Of a stretch of 64,000 nt of DNA, positions 53,253 through 63,163 are shown in pieces. Origin of the DNA: an uncultured Halomonas sp. (lineage in GTDB: Bacteria > Pseudomonadota > Gammaproteobacteria > Pseudomonadales > Halomonadaceae); assembly GCF_947500835.1 (NCBI RefSeq), contig NZ_CANMTQ010000007.1, positions 186,001 through 250,000 on the forward strand. The letters run 5' to 3'. The translations under genes and the position numbers were made by a program. Positions within the stretch are counted from its first letter, which is position 1. Each line of letters starts with the position of its first letter. The notes beneath the pieces were generated by a model. The model was not told the origin of the DNA. It did no database searches and saw only the letters and a list, made by a program, of their open reading frames with translations.

Positions 53253-54341
53253 GTGCACATCGCCATCGATGCCATGGGCGGGGACCTTGGTCCCCGCGCG
53301 ACTGTTCAGGGTACAAGCGAGGCGCTGATCGCTTACCCTGAGCTTCAGGTGAGTCTGTATGGTCCGCAGAAAGTACTGCAGGATGAATTGTCGTGCTTGC
53401 CAAAGCGCCTACAGGCGGTCAAGGCACGTTTGAGCGTGATTCATGCGCCAGATGTCGTTTCTCAGGACATGAAGCTCACTCGTGCCTTGCGTGCACCTCG
53501 AACCAGCAGCTTGGCGATGATGCTTGATAGTTTGGCGTCTGGCCGGGCGGACGCAGGGGTAAGCGCCGGCAATACCGCTGCGCTCATGGCCTTGTCGCGA
53601 CGCGCACTGGGAACTGTCGCCGGTATACCGCGCCCGGCAATAAGCACGGCAATACCTACTCGAAACGGCGGGCGTTGTTACATGCTCGACATGGGCGCCA
53701 ATATCGAGGCAACTGCTTCGCGATTGGTTGAGTTTGCCTTGATGGGCGATGTCATGGCGCGACGCGTGGACGACTTGCCGCATCCTCGGGTAGCCCTGCT
53801 GAATGTAGGAGTGGAGGCAACCAAGGGAACGGCCAGCGTTCGTGCTGCCGATACCATGCTCAGAGAGCTGCCGGGAATCAACTACGTCGGGTTTGTCGAG
53901 GGCGACGGTCTGTTCAGTGGTGCAGTGGATGTAGTGGTCTGTGACGGGTTTGTGGGTAACGTCGTGCTCAAGGCAAGTGAAGGTCTGGCGCAGATGCTGA
54001 TCGGTCGGATGCAGACTACTTTTCATGCCCATTGGGGGAGTCGTCTTGTGGGTTTTCTAGCACGACCTGCGCTGCAGCGTCTGCGACGTCAGCTCGACCC
54101 GGTACGTTACAATGGTGCGAGTCTGTTGGGATTATCGGGTATCGTTGTCAAAAGTCATGGGCGTGCCAGCGCGCTGGGTTTTACCTATGCCATATTCCGG
54201 TCCATGCAGGAGGTCCGTATCAATCTGCCGTTGCATCTTGAGCGAGAATTGGGCCAGCGGTCTATTCTGGCGAAAGAGGCTGGCATTTCCTGCTGTTCTG
54301 ACGGCGAATCGCATTCGAGAACCGATGACCTCAATATCTGA
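53253..54341 (+). CDS. plsX: Phosphate acyltransferase PlsX
   Basis: 362 residues with a GTG start at 53253 behind GGAG. The PlsX opening [20 protein letters not shown] is clear, as are [85 protein letters not shown], and the C-terminal [19 protein letters not shown]. It makes acyl-phosphate from acyl-ACP for phospholipid synthesis at the membrane. The tail after about 335 is non-conserved. Confidence 0.95.
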   Translation: MHIAIDAMGGDLGPRATVQGTSEALIAYPELQVSLYGPQKVLQDELSCLPKRLQAVKARLSVIHAPDVVSQDMKLTRALRAPRTSSLAMMLDSLASGRADAGVSAGNTAALMALSRRALGTVAGIPRPAISTAIPTRNGGRCYMLDMGANIEATASRLVEFALMGDVMARRVDDLPHPRVALLNVGVEATKGTASVRAADTMLRELPGINYVGFVEGDGLFSGAVDVVVCDGFVGNVVLKASEGLAQMLIGRMQTTFHAHWGSRLVGFLARPALQRLRRQLDPVRYNGASLLGLSGIVVKSHGRASALGFTYAIFRSMQEVRINLPLHLERELGQRSILAKEAGISCCSDGESHSRTDDLNI

Positions 54342-54352
54342 AAGGTGACTAT

Positions 54353-55306
54353 ATGACCCAAACCCTGGCCTTGGTATTTCCGGGACAGGGCTCACAGCAT
54401 GTAGGTATGCTGCGTGAGCTGGCGGAACGTTACAGTGTGGTGCGCACGACCTTTGAAGAGGCAGCGGACGCGCTTGGCTATAATCTCTGGCAAGTGGTGC
54501 AGGAGGGTCCGGAGGAAGCATTGAATGCCACTGCATGCACCCAGCCGGCACTGCTCACGTCGAGTGTCGCCATCTGGCGTGTCTGGCAGGAAATGGAAGG
54601 ACCGCGACCGGTGGCCATGGCGGGGCATAGTCTGGGCGAGTATAGCGCCTTGGTGTGCGCTGGCGCGTTGAGCTTCGCCGAAGGCGTGCGTCTGGTAAAG
54701 CTGCGTGGTGATGCCATGCAATCCGCAGTGCCTGCAGGCGAAGGTGCCATGGCTGCTATCCTGGGTCTTGATGATGCGGCGGTGGAGCTTGCCTGTCGCG
54801 ATGCTGCCCAAGGGGAGGTGGTCGCGCCGGTCAACTACAATGCACCGGGTCAGATCGTTATTGCCGGGACCAAGGCAGCGGTAGAGCGTGCCATAGGCTG
54901 TTGCCAGGAATCCGGGGCCAAGCGCGCCATTTCGCTTCCAGTGTCGGTTCCCTCGCATTGCGCATTGATGGAGCCAGCGGCAGAGCAGCTGGCCAAAGCG
55001 ATGGAAACTGTTGAAATCAAGCAGCCACGCTATAAAGTGTTTCAAAACGTCGATGCGCGGATACCTGAGGATGTTCAAACATTACGAACACGTCTCGTTG
55101 AACAGCTCTATCGTCCAGTACGCTGGACCGATTGCGTCGAAGCCCTGCTGGGCCAGGGCGCGCAGATTTTCATCGAGTGCGGTCCAGGCAAGGTGCTGAC
55201 TGGACTCAATAAGCGTATTGCGCGTAGTGCCAAAGGATTGGCCGCCAACGATCCGGACAGCCTTGCTGCCGCTCTCGAACTTGCTCATGATAATACTAAT
55301 CAATAA
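54353..55306 (+). CDS. fabD: Malonyl-CoA:ACP transacylase FabD
   Basis: 317 residues. LALVFPGQGSQHVGML at the N-terminus, the active serine in AGHSLGEYSALVCAGALSF (about 92), the arginine in RLVKLRGDAMQ, and the catalytic histidine in VSVPSHCALMEPAAEQL (about 203). It loads malonyl groups on acyl carrier protein for chain elongation. 11 bases after plsX and 21 before fabG, within one transcription unit. Confidence 0.96.
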   Translation: MTQTLALVFPGQGSQHVGMLRELAERYSVVRTTFEEAADALGYNLWQVVQEGPEEALNATACTQPALLTSSVAIWRVWQEMEGPRPVAMAGHSLGEYSALVCAGALSFAEGVRLVKLRGDAMQSAVPAGEGAMAAILGLDDAAVELACRDAAQGEVVAPVNYNAPGQIVIAGTKAAVERAIGCCQESGAKRAISLPVSVPSHCALMEPAAEQLAKAMETVEIKQPRYKVFQNVDARIPEDVQTLRTRLVEQLYRPVRWTDCVEALLGQGAQIFIECGPGKVLTGLNKRIARSAKGLAANDPDSLAAALELAHDNTNQ

Positions 55307-55327
55307 TACTAACAGCCGGGAAACGCC

Positions 55328-56077
55328 ATGACGACAAATAGCGAACCCAGAATTGTGCTTATCACCGGTGCCAGTCGTGGCATCGGCCGTGCCATTGCCC
55401 ATGAGCTTGGCCGTCAGGGGCACGTAGTAATCGGTACTGCAACAAGCGAACAGGGCGCACGGAGCATCGATGCAGATCTAAAAACTCAGGGTATCGAAGG
55501 TGCCGGGCAGATGCTTGATGTCACCGATCAGACCAGCGTCGATAGTGTAATCGCGGCAATTGTCGAGCGCTTCGGCACCCCGACCATTCTTGTCAACAAT
55601 GCTGGTATTACGCGTGACAACTTGCTGATGCGCATGAAAGAAGACGAGTGGGATTCAGTGATCGATACCAATCTCAAGTCTGTCTATCGTGTCACCAAGG
55701 CATGTATCCGTGGAATGACCAAAGCTCGATTCGGGCGCATTATCTGTATCAGTTCGGTTGTTGCTTCGATGGGAAATCTGGGCCAAGTCAACTATGCTGC
55801 TGCCAAGGCCGGTATGGAAGGCTTCACTCGAGCATTGGCTCGGGAAGTCGCTTCTCGTAATATCACGGTCAATGCGGTGGCGCCCGGTTTCATTGCCACG
55901 GATATGACGGAAAAGCTGCCCGAAGATCAAAAAGCGTCATTGCTGGGCCAGATTCCGCTGGCTCGTCTGGGCAAACCCGAAGAAATCGCTGCTGCTGTCG
56001 CTTTTTTGGCCAGTGATACGGCGGGTTACATTACCGGAGAGACCTTGCAGGTCAACGGTGGCATGAATATGCATTAG
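55328..56077 (+). CDS. fabG: 3-oxoacyl-ACP reductase FabG
   Basis: 249 residues. NADPH site [18 protein letters not shown] (about 12-29), [14 protein letters not shown] (about 92-105), catalytic Ser in [12 protein letters not shown] and the Tyr-Lys pair in [13 protein letters not shown] (about 155-160), and the FabG C-terminus [26 protein letters not shown]. It reduces beta-ketoacyl-ACP in each elongation cycle. Second gene of the fabD-fabG-acpP set. Confidence 0.95.
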   Translation: MTTNSEPRIVLITGASRGIGRAIAHELGRQGHVVIGTATSEQGARSIDADLKTQGIEGAGQMLDVTDQTSVDSVIAAIVERFGTPTILVNNAGITRDNLLMRMKEDEWDSVIDTNLKSVYRVTKACIRGMTKARFGRIICISSVVASMGNLGQVNYAAAKAGMEGFTRALAREVASRNITVNAVAPGFIATDMTEKLPEDQKASLLGQIPLARLGKPEEIAAAVAFLASDTAGYITGETLQVNGGMNMH

Positions 56078-56175
56078 GCTGTCGGATAGTGTCTCGGTTG
56101 CGTCAATCTGAGGCCATCTATAAACTACCCGGCAGTTTTTGCCGGCAGATATGTACCATTAGGAGTAGTAACGCA

Positions 56176-56409
56176 ATGAGCACCATCGAAGAGCGTGTGA
56201 AGAAAGTCGTGGCCGAGCGCCTGAACGTCAAGGAAGATGATATCCAGAACACGTCCTCCTTTACCGAAGACCTCGGTGCCGACTCCCTGGATACCGTCGA
56301 ATTGGTGATGGCGCTTGAAGAGGAATTCGATACTGAAATTCCCGACGAGGAAGCCGAAAAGATTACGACCGTACAGGAAGCGATCGACTACGTCGTTGCT
56401 CATCAATAA
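56176..56409 (+). CDS. acpP: Acyl carrier protein
   Basis: 77 residues from [10 protein letters not shown] (56176), with AGGAG upstream. The phosphopantetheine serine is in [20 protein letters not shown] (about residue 37), and the end is [17 protein letters not shown]. The earlier frame start at 56089 reads through the leader and is excluded. The 98-base gap after fabG contains a TATAAA (56119-56124) that may be the -10 of a separate acpP promoter. A terminator-like hairpin follows. Confidence 0.96.
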   Translation: MSTIEERVKKVVAERLNVKEDDIQNTSSFTEDLGADSLDTVELVMALEEEFDTEIPDEEAEKITTVQEAIDYVVAHQ

Positions 56410-56445
56410 GATGGCGTAAGCGTGACTCGAGTCGCTAATTTTGCG

Positions 56446-56480
56446 AAAGCCGTTCTGGAAACAGAGCGGCTTTTGTTTTA
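56446..56480 (+). terminator. Terminator-like hairpin between acpP and fabF
   Basis: AAGCCG...CGGCTT stem extended by TCTG/CAGA around a GAAA loop, followed by TTGTTTTA. It probably ends much of the acpP transcript, so that fabF needs its own promoter or receives read-through. Confidence 0.75.
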
Positions 56481-56487
56481 GGTAGCA

Positions 56488-56519
56488 TTGACCCATAGCC
56501 GTCATGCTTCGGTTATAAT
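56488..56519 (+). promoter_or_regulatory. Candidate promoter of fabF
   Basis: A perfect -10 TATAAT at 56514-56519, preceded by TTGACC at 56488-56493. The 20-base spacer is longer than ideal. It sits just after the acpP terminator and 60 bases before fabF. Confidence 0.4.
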
Positions 56520-56579
56520 GCGCGCCAAAGCGATGTGGCATGCATATGCACACTATTCTGGACGTCTGGAGGGAAGCTG

Positions 56580-57818
56580 ATGCCTCGTAGAAGGGTCGTG
56601 GTGACCGGGCTGGGTCTAGTGACACCGGTCGGGAACACCGTAAAGGAGAGCTGGACCAATATTCTGTCAGGCAGAAGCGGCATCGCCTCCATAGAGAATT
56701 TCGATACAAGCGGTTTCAATACGCGCTTCGGCGGCTCGATCAAGGATTTCGACATCGATCCTTATCTGAACCCGAAGGATGCGCGCAAGATGGATTTGTT
56801 CATTCAATATGGTATCGCAGCTGGCGGTCAGGCGATTGCCGACGCCGGGCTTGAATGCAACGAGCACAATGCACATCGCATTGGTGTCGCTATCGGCTCT
56901 GGTATCGGTGGCCTGCCTATGATCGAGCACAATCACAATGCCTTGAACAAGGGCGGTGCGCGGCGTATATCACCCTTCTTCGTGCCAGGTTCGATCATCA
57001 ACATGATCGCCGGTAACCTGGCAATCCAGCATGGTTTCCAGGGCCCCAACATCGCTATCACCACGGCTTGTACTACCGGCACACATAATATCGGTTATGG
57101 GGCGCGTACCATTGCCTATGGTGATGCAGACGCAATGATTTGCGGTGGCTCCGAGATGGCGACAACCCCGTTGGGACTGGGCGGATTTTCTGCTGCAAGG
57201 GCGCTCTCCACTCGCAACGACGCCCCTGAACAGGCAAGTCGTCCCTGGGACCGGGATCGGGATGGGTTCGTGCTATCCGATGGCGCAGGCGTGCTGGTTC
57301 TGGAAGAGTATGAGCATGCCAAGAAACGCGGTGCGCCCATCTATGCCGAGATCAAGGGGTTCGGCATGAGCGATGATGCTCATCACATGACCGCGCCACC
57401 CGACAATGGGCGGGGTGCAGCGATGGCCATGCGTAACGCTATTCGCGATGCGAAAATCGATCCTTCTCAGATCGGGTATATCAACGCCCACGGGACTTCC
57501 ACTCAAACCGGCGACCTGGCGGAAAGCCGTGCCATCGAGGAGGTGATGGGATCGGCGGCCTCTTCCGTAGCAGTCAGCTCCACCAAATCGATGATCGGCC
57601 ATCTGCTGGGAGCGGCCGGTGCGGTCGAGGCGATTTTCAGTATCCTCGCGCTGCGTGACCAGGTCGCACCACCGACCATCAATCTGGATAATCCTGAAGA
57701 AGGATGTGTACTCGACTATGTGCCGCACACCGCTCGGCAGATAGCACTCGATTACGCGCTATCCAACTCGTTTGGATTTGGTGGCACCAACGGTTCGCTG
57801 ATCTTTGGGCGCCTCTGA
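56580..57818 (+). CDS. fabF: 3-oxoacyl-ACP synthase II FabF
   Basis: 412 residues from [19 protein letters not shown] (56580), with GGAGGG upstream; the earlier start at 56535 overlaps the promoter. The Cys-His-His triad is visible: Cys in [14 protein letters not shown] (about 163), His in [12 protein letters not shown] (about 303), and His in [15 protein letters not shown] (about 340). Glycine-rich end [14 protein letters not shown]. It elongates acyl-ACP and sets the cis-vaccenate level. It opens the fabF-pabC-mltG-tmk-holB block. Confidence 0.95.
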   Translation: MPRRRVVVTGLGLVTPVGNTVKESWTNILSGRSGIASIENFDTSGFNTRFGGSIKDFDIDPYLNPKDARKMDLFIQYGIAAGGQAIADAGLECNEHNAHRIGVAIGSGIGGLPMIEHNHNALNKGGARRISPFFVPGSIINMIAGNLAIQHGFQGPNIAITTACTTGTHNIGYGARTIAYGDADAMICGGSEMATTPLGLGGFSAARALSTRNDAPEQASRPWDRDRDGFVLSDGAGVLVLEEYEHAKKRGAPIYAEIKGFGMSDDAHHMTAPPDNGRGAAMAMRNAIRDAKIDPSQIGYINAHGTSTQTGDLAESRAIEEVMGSAASSVAVSSTKSMIGHLLGAAGAVEAIFSILALRDQVAPPTINLDNPEEGCVLDYVPHTARQIALDYALSNSFGFGGTNGSLIFGRL

Positions 57819-57824
57819 TTTACC

Positions 57825-58652
57825 ATGAGCGTTGACTGGGGCGACGCCTCGGGTGATGCCGGCGTTCCAATCGACGATCGCGGCTTTGCCTACGGGGATG
57901 GCTTGTTCGAGACTGTCCTGATCCAAGACGGCAAGCCGGTGTTGTGGCAGGAACATCTGGCACGTCTTGCGCGGGGTTGTGAGCGGTTAGCCATAGCCGA
58001 GCCTGATCATCACGTACTTGATGCCCTGCCGGCCGAGGCTGGCTCCGGGCTCCATGTGCTCAAGATCATTGTCACTCGCGGTAGTGGCGGCCGAGGATAC
58101 CTTCCTCCTGCTAGCCCCAGGACACGTTTACGCTGGCAACTATCACCCTTTGCGCCGCGAGAGGATCGCTGGCGTGATGGCGTGACGGTGCGGTTGTGTG
58201 CGCTGCAACTTGGGTGTCAGCCTCGTCTCGCCGGACTCAAGCATCTCAACCGCCTCGAGAACGTACTTGCATGTCAGGAGTGGTGTGATGACCGTATCGC
58301 CGAAGGTCTGCTCTGTGATAGCGACGGCATGCTGGTGGAAGCTACCTGCATGAACCTGTTCTGGCTGCGGAATGGCTGTCTGGAAACCCCACGGCTCGAT
58401 CGCTGCGGTGTTGCCGGTACCTTACGGGCAGCACTGCTGGCGGAGCGTCCGATGAAGGAAGTGTCGTATCCCGTCGGCGTATTGAATCGGGTCGATGCGC
58501 TGTGGATAGGCAATTCGGTTCAGGGGCTATGGCCGGTGACCTGTCTAGAAAACGCGTCGGGATCACCCGTCATGCGATGGGTGATAAGTGATGTTCATCG
58601 CACTTTCCAGTCGGCGGCCCATGGGTTGCTTGGTTACCCCTCAATGCTTTAA
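57825..58652 (+). CDS. pabC: Aminodeoxychorismate lyase PabC
   Basis: 275 residues of the fold-IV PLP enzymes. Opening DDRGFAYGDGLFETVLIQDGKPVLWQEHL, PLP lysine in LAGLKHLNRLENVLA (about 140), SDGMLVEATCMNLFWLRNG, and CGVAGTLRAALL. It releases pyruvate from 4-amino-4-deoxychorismate to give 4-aminobenzoate for folate. The conserved position between fabF and mltG separates it from branched-chain aminotransferases. Six bases after fabF. Confidence 0.92.
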   Translation: MSVDWGDASGDAGVPIDDRGFAYGDGLFETVLIQDGKPVLWQEHLARLARGCERLAIAEPDHHVLDALPAEAGSGLHVLKIIVTRGSGGRGYLPPASPRTRLRWQLSPFAPREDRWRDGVTVRLCALQLGCQPRLAGLKHLNRLENVLACQEWCDDRIAEGLLCDSDGMLVEATCMNLFWLRNGCLETPRLDRCGVAGTLRAALLAERPMKEVSYPVGVLNRVDALWIGNSVQGLWPVTCLENASGSPVMRWVISDVHRTFQSAAHGLLGYPSML

Positions 58653-58666
58653 AGGATGAGTGTTAC

Positions 58667-59668
58667 ATGCGCCTGATCAAGGCATTGTTGATCGTTGTGG
58701 TGGTAGGGGCGGCGTTAAGTTTTGTCGGCTTCACCTACTGGCAATCGAGACTGACGTCGCCTATTGCCATCGATGAGCCCACGCTCTATGAAGTACCTCG
58801 CGGGGCCAGTTTCAATGGGGTGGTCGGCGATCTCGCCAAGCGCGATATCCTTGCCGAGGATTGGTCATTGCGATTGTTGGCCAAGGTATCGCCGGATAGC
58901 GTGCCGCAGCTTCGTGCCGGGGAGTTCATGCTCAAACCAGGCATGAGCGCCCAGGAAGCCATCTCTTTGCTGGGCAGCGACAAGGTCGTGACCTATCCAT
59001 TGACGATCCCGGAAGGGTGGACGTTTGATCAGATGCGCAAGCTGTTGGCTGTCGCGCCCAAGCTGTCCCATCGCACCGAGCAGATGAGCGATGCCGAGAT
59101 CATGGCTGAACTGGATCATCCGGATCAGCATCCGGAAGGGCGCTTCTTTCCGGATACCTATCGTTATCACAAGGGCAGCAGCGACCTGGATATATTGCGC
59201 CAAGCTCATGCACGCATGGCGTCGGAGCTGGAGTCTGCCTGGGCATCGCGAGATGAGGATTTGCCTCTTAATAGCGCTTATGAAGCCCTGATAATGGCCT
59301 CCTTGATCGAGCGGGAGACCGGCGCCGACGAGGAACGTCACGAGATAGGCGGGGTGTTCAAGCGCCGGCTGGAAAAGGGGATGCGTTTGCAGACCGATCC
59401 CACGGTGATCTATGGCATGGGCGATGACTATGAGGGCAATATCACCCGTGCAGACCTGCGTCGCCCCACCCCCTACAATACCTACGTGATTTCCGGCCTG
59501 CCACCCACGCCAATCGCCATGCCCGGACGCGCTGCCCTCGATGCAGCGGTGCATCCTGCCGAGGGCAATACGCTCTATTTCGTTGCCAAGGGGGATGGCA
59601 CCCATCATTTTTCACGCACTCTGAAAGAGCACAACGCCGCAGTGCGCCGCTATATTCTCAACCGATGA
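58667..59668 (+). CDS. mltG: Endolytic murein transglycosylase MltG
   Basis: 333 residues. One N-terminal membrane helix (LIKALLIVVVVGAALSFVGFTYW), a LysM-like region, then the YceG-type catalytic domain with LIMASLIERETGADEERHEIGGVFKRRLEKGMRLQTDPTVIYG (catalytic Glu about 218) and RRPTPYNTYVISGLPPTPIAMPG. C-terminal FSRTLKEHNAAVRRYIL. It cleaves nascent glycan strands at the inner membrane and helps set their length. 14 bases after pabC and 12 before tmk. Confidence 0.95.
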   Translation: MRLIKALLIVVVVGAALSFVGFTYWQSRLTSPIAIDEPTLYEVPRGASFNGVVGDLAKRDILAEDWSLRLLAKVSPDSVPQLRAGEFMLKPGMSAQEAISLLGSDKVVTYPLTIPEGWTFDQMRKLLAVAPKLSHRTEQMSDAEIMAELDHPDQHPEGRFFPDTYRYHKGSSDLDILRQAHARMASELESAWASRDEDLPLNSAYEALIMASLIERETGADEERHEIGGVFKRRLEKGMRLQTDPTVIYGMGDDYEGNITRADLRRPTPYNTYVISGLPPTPIAMPGRAALDAAVHPAEGNTLYFVAKGDGTHHFSRTLKEHNAAVRRYILNR

Positions 59669-59680
59669 GTTCAAAACGTC

Positions 59681-60337
59681 ATGCTGGATGATCGATCTGG
59701 AAGCGGACAAGGATGCTTCATCACGCTTGAGGGAGGAGAAGGCGTCGGCAAGAGTACCAATCTCGGTGTGGTCTGCGAGTTTCTGGAAAGCCGGGGAGTC
59801 GAGGTACTGCGTACTCGGGAACCAGGAGGCACGCTGCGGGGCGAGGCTATTCGGCAACTGCTCCTGGATCCGGTCGAACAGGAGCCGCTGAGTGATGATG
59901 CGGAACTGCTGCTGATTTTCGCCGCCCGGGCCCAGCATCTCGAGCAGCTCATCCGACCGGCGCTTGCACGCGGGGCTTGGGTTGTGTGCGATCGTTTCAC
60001 TGATGCCACCTTCGCCTACCAAGGCGGAGGGCGAGGCATCGACAATGCGCGTATCGCCACCCTTGAAGCCCTGGTTCAGCGCGGTCTCCAGCCTGACCTG
60101 ACGCTGTTGCTGGATATGCCGGTCAGCGCCGCTCAGCAGCGCGTCACCACACGGGGTAATGAACGCGATCGCTTCGAACAGGAGCGGGTCGACTTCTTTG
60201 CCGCCGTGCGAGAGGCCTATCTCAGGCGGGCCGATGCGGATCCCGAGCGTTTCGCAATCATTGATGCCGCGCAGCCGCTGCAATGTGTGCAGCAGCGCAT
60301 TCAGACCGTATTGCAGTCCTGGTGGGCCTCATGCTGA
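59681..60337 (+). CDS. tmk: Thymidylate kinase
   Basis: 218 residues. P-loop LEGGEGVGKSTN (about 16-27), TREPGGTLRGEAIR, DRFTDATFAYQGGGRGI (about 103-119), and TRGNERDRFEQE in the lid. It phosphorylates dTMP to dTDP. Its stop codon overlaps the holB start (ATGCTGA). Confidence 0.95.
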   Translation: MLDDRSGSGQGCFITLEGGEGVGKSTNLGVVCEFLESRGVEVLRTREPGGTLRGEAIRQLLLDPVEQEPLSDDAELLLIFAARAQHLEQLIRPALARGAWVVCDRFTDATFAYQGGGRGIDNARIATLEALVQRGLQPDLTLLLDMPVSAAQQRVTTRGNERDRFEQERVDFFAAVREAYLRRADADPERFAIIDAAQPLQCVQQRIQTVLQSWWASC

Positions 60338-61314
60338 TACAGCCATTGCCCTGGCAAGAGCCCATATGGCAGCGGCTGACGGGGCTGCAGGACTCGGGGC
60401 GGCTTCCTCATGCGCTGCTGCTTTCCGGGCCTCATGGATTGGGCAAGCAGGAACTCGGAGAAGCGCTGCTGGCGCGCACGCTATGTCGCAAGCCTGGCAA
60501 TACGGCTTGCGGCGAATGTCACAGCTGTCAGATGCTCAAGTCCGGTTACCATCCGGATCTTCTGCGTGTGTCTCCGGTAGAGAAGAGTCGGCAGATACGT
60601 ATCGATCCAATTCGCGACGTCAATCACTTCGTTGCCCAGACGGCCCAGCAGGGTGGCTATCGTGTCATCGTTCTGCAGCCGGCGGAGGCAATGAACGTTG
60701 CCGCCGCCAATGCACTGCTCAAGAGTCTGGAAGAGCCTGGAGAAAGGACGCTGTTCATCTTGCTGGCGGATGTGCCGTCCCGCATGCTGGCGACCATCCG
60801 ATCTCGCTGTCAGCATTGGTCGCTGGGTGTGCCGGCAAAATCCATGTGTCTCTCTTGGTTGCAAGAAGCGCTGGGGGAGGGTAATGACGCCGAATTCTGG
60901 TTAAGGGTTTCGGGAGGATTGCCGTTACTAGCTAAAGAGCTGGCAGATCCTGAGTCGCGTGGTTTGCGTCAAGAGCTGCAAGAGCTGTTCGATGCATTGG
61001 TAAGGGGTGGCGAGCCGGTCGCTGAAGCAGCGCGGCTGGAACGACAGGCCGTCGATCGCATCCTGTGGTACGGTATTACCTGGCTAGAGGATCTGATTCG
61101 TCTGGGACTGTCCGGGGAATCCGCTCGAGTGCGCAATCTTGATCTTTTGCCACTCTATCGGCAGGCGGTCAAGAATGCGCGGGTTCAGGACTGGTTTCGC
61201 CTGCTCGATTACGCTCGAGAGCAGCGCCGTCTGCTGGTGGCGGGAGGCAACCCCAATCCTCAATTGGTGCTTGAAGCCTGGTTGATACGGTGGTCGGCAC
61301 TGTTGCGTTCCTGA
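60331..61314 (+). CDS. holB: DNA polymerase III subunit delta'
   Basis: 327 residues from MLIQPLPWQEPIWQRL (60331), overlapping tmk by 7 bases. AAA+ clamp-loader fold: LLLSGPHGLGKQELGEALLART (about 31-52), zinc cysteines in CRKPGNTACGECHSCQML, EAMNVAAANALLKSLEEPGERTLFILLADV, and the LATIRSRCQHW sensor segment. It is part of the gamma complex that loads the sliding clamp. The P-loop GLGKQE is degenerate, as expected for delta'. Confidence 0.93.
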   Translation: MLIQPLPWQEPIWQRLTGLQDSGRLPHALLLSGPHGLGKQELGEALLARTLCRKPGNTACGECHSCQMLKSGYHPDLLRVSPVEKSRQIRIDPIRDVNHFVAQTAQQGGYRVIVLQPAEAMNVAAANALLKSLEEPGERTLFILLADVPSRMLATIRSRCQHWSLGVPAKSMCLSWLQEALGEGNDAEFWLRVSGGLPLLAKELADPESRGLRQELQELFDALVRGGEPVAEAARLERQAVDRILWYGITWLEDLIRLGLSGESARVRNLDLLPLYRQAVKNARVQDWFRLLDYAREQRRLLVAGGNPNPQLVLEAWLIRWSALLRS

Positions 61315-61364
61315 AACGCTGCGTTCCTGAACGTATTCCTATCGGTCGCTACGAGGCTTTAAAA

Positions 61365-61700
61365 ATGGCTGGAAAAAAAGCCCTGTCCTTGACCATCAAG
61401 GACACACAAACGCTGCTTTCGGCGTATATGCCGATGCTCGAGCGAGGTGGGCTATTCGTTCCTACTCAGGAACGTTACGCCCTGGGTCAGGAGATTTTTC
61501 TCCTTTTGACGCTGCCCGAAGAAAATGAGCGTCTTCCTGTAACTGGTCATGTGGTGTGGGTATCACCACCAGGCGTGGCTGGGCGCCGTGTGCCGGGCAT
61601 TGGTATCCATTTCAGCGCTGATGATCAGGCAGTCCGCGATCGCATCGAAAGCCTCTTGGCGGGGCAGTTGAATCGGGATGCGCCCTCCTACACCCTCTGA
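61365..61700 (+). CDS. PilZ domain protein
   Basis: 111 residues from MAGKKALSLTI (61365). A compact PilZ domain: LLSAYMPMLERGGLFVPTQ, QEIFLLLTLPEENERLPVTGHVVWVSPPG, and GIGIHFSADD. The position between holB and tatD and the ERGGLFVP opening match Pseudomonas PilZ, needed for type IV pilus assembly. That founding member lacks the c-di-GMP RxxxR motif, and this one also shows none. Role in twitching or pilus function is inferred by position. Confidence 0.88.
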   Translation: MAGKKALSLTIKDTQTLLSAYMPMLERGGLFVPTQERYALGQEIFLLLTLPEENERLPVTGHVVWVSPPGVAGRRVPGIGIHFSADDQAVRDRIESLLAGQLNRDAPSYTL

Positions 61701-61747
61701 AAGCCTGCGCATCATGCAATTCCATCTCATCGGCCGAGTGTTTGCCA

Positions 61748-62575
61748 ATGTTTGTCGATTCCCACTGTCATCTCGATCGTCTCGATCTCACGAACTATTC
61801 GGGAGATCTCAATGCGGCACTCGACGCTGCCCGGGATCGGGACGTGCACCAATTTCTGGCCATTGCCGTTACCCTCGAAGATGTCGAGGGGCTAGCCAGA
61901 ATTGCAAGACGTCATGAAGACGTCGTCATTTCCGCAGGCGTGCATCCTCTGCACAGCGTCGATTCCGAACCGGACGTCGAAACGATCAAGGCCTGCGCCG
62001 AGCGGTGCGATGTGGTGGCCATCGGCGAAACTGGACTCGACTACCACTACGATTCCATTAGCCGGGAAATTCAGTTCGAGCGCTTCAAGCGCCACCTGCA
62101 GGCGGCCACCGAGCTCGAACTACCGGTGATCGTGCACACCCGAGATGCTAAACAAGAGACGCTCGAGCTGATTCGCGAGCACTCCGATCCCGCCATCGGG
62201 GGCGTGCTGCACTGTTTTACCGAAGATGTCGATATGGCGCGTCAGGCCGTGGCCCAAGGCTTTTTCATATCGCTGTCCGGGATCGTGACGTTTCGCAACG
62301 CAAACGCGATTCGCGAACTGGCCCGAATGATTCCGTTGGATCGTTTGCTGATCGAGACGGACAGCCCCTATCTCGCGCCGGTGCCACATCGCGGCAAGCC
62401 CAACGAGCCACAGTGGGTGGTGGAGGTGGCCGACTGTATTGCCCGAGAGCGCGGCATCAGTCTCGAGGAAGTGGCCATGCAGACCACGGTCAATTTTTAT
62501 CGGCTGTTCCGTGCCGCCGCCCCTCAGGCCTCTCGAGAGATGCGGCAAATGCTGGCAGACGCTAATCTGGTGTGA
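61748..62575 (+). CDS. tatD: TatD family hydrolase
   Basis: 275 residues from MFVDSHCHLDRL (61748). Metal ligands: HCH of DSHCHLD, Glu in AIGETGLDYHY (about 93), His in VIVHTRDAKQET and HCFTEDVDMARQAVA, and Asp in LLIETDSPYLAPVPHRGKPNEP. A metal-dependent 3'-5' DNase family also linked to protein quality control. A TTG two codons upstream (61742) is a less likely start. Co-directional with the PilZ gene. Confidence 0.9.
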   Translation: MFVDSHCHLDRLDLTNYSGDLNAALDAARDRDVHQFLAIAVTLEDVEGLARIARRHEDVVISAGVHPLHSVDSEPDVETIKACAERCDVVAIGETGLDYHYDSISREIQFERFKRHLQAATELELPVIVHTRDAKQETLELIREHSDPAIGGVLHCFTEDVDMARQAVAQGFFISLSGIVTFRNANAIRELARMIPLDRLLIETDSPYLAPVPHRGKPNEPQWVVEVADCIARERGISLEEVAMQTTVNFYRLFRAAAPQASREMRQMLADANLV

Positions 62576-62611
62576 AACCCATACGCAATCGTTTGTCAGG
62601 GAGGACACGCC

Positions 62612-63163
62612 ATGTCACTGGAACCATTACTCTCACAGATCGAATCCGAAGGTGCGATACCGCCGGTCGACCAGTGGAATCCCGAGCAGTCCGGCAACAT
62701 GGATCTGGTCATTCGCGCCGACGGTAGCTGGGTTCACGAAGGGGCGGTGATCACGCGCTCGCGTCTTGTGAGGTTGTTGTCGACGGTGCTGCGTCGGGAA
62801 GCGGACGGCGAGTATTACCTGGTCACCCCGGTAGAGAAGATGCGCATCAGCGTCGAGGATCGTCCCTTTTTGATCGTCGATGCGGAACAGGAGTCGAACC
62901 TCTGGCGTCTGACTACCAACGTGGGTGATTGCCTCGATTTGGGTAACGACCATCAATTAGCCGTTGCCGAGAATCAGGAAGGCGAATCGGTACCGGACGT
63001 TGCCGTGCGCTTTGGACTTCGTGCCCGCTTGAATCGCAATGTTTATTACCGCCTGATAGAACTCGCCGAGCATCGATCAGATTCACAAGGCCATACAGAG
63101 CTGGGAATTGTCAGCCAAGATGTCTGGCAACCCTTGGGAGCCGTCGATACGGAGTCATTGTGA
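62612..63163 (+). CDS. DUF1285 family protein
   Basis: 183 residues. DUF1285 features: PPVDQWNPEQSGNMDLVIRADGSWVHEGAVITRSRLVRLLSTVLRREADGEYYLVTPVEKMRI at the N-terminal half and a C-terminal NRNVYYRLIELA segment. The fold is known from structural genomics but the function is not. The GTG start of the following helicase overlaps its stop (GTGA), so the two are probably co-expressed. Confidence 0.85.
   Translation: MSLEPLLSQIESEGAIPPVDQWNPEQSGNMDLVIRADGSWVHEGAVITRSRLVRLLSTVLRREADGEYYLVTPVEKMRISVEDRPFLIVDAEQESNLWRLTTNVGDCLDLGNDHQLAVAENQEGESVPDVAVRFGLRARLNRNVYYRLIELAEHRSDSQGHTELGIVSQDVWQPLGAVDTESL

Noticed and set aside
61365..61700. PilZ gene as a possible c-di-GMP receptor out of place
   Set aside because: The holB-pilZ-tatD order is standard in gammaproteobacteria and the c-di-GMP motif is absent, so it is ordinary PilZ.
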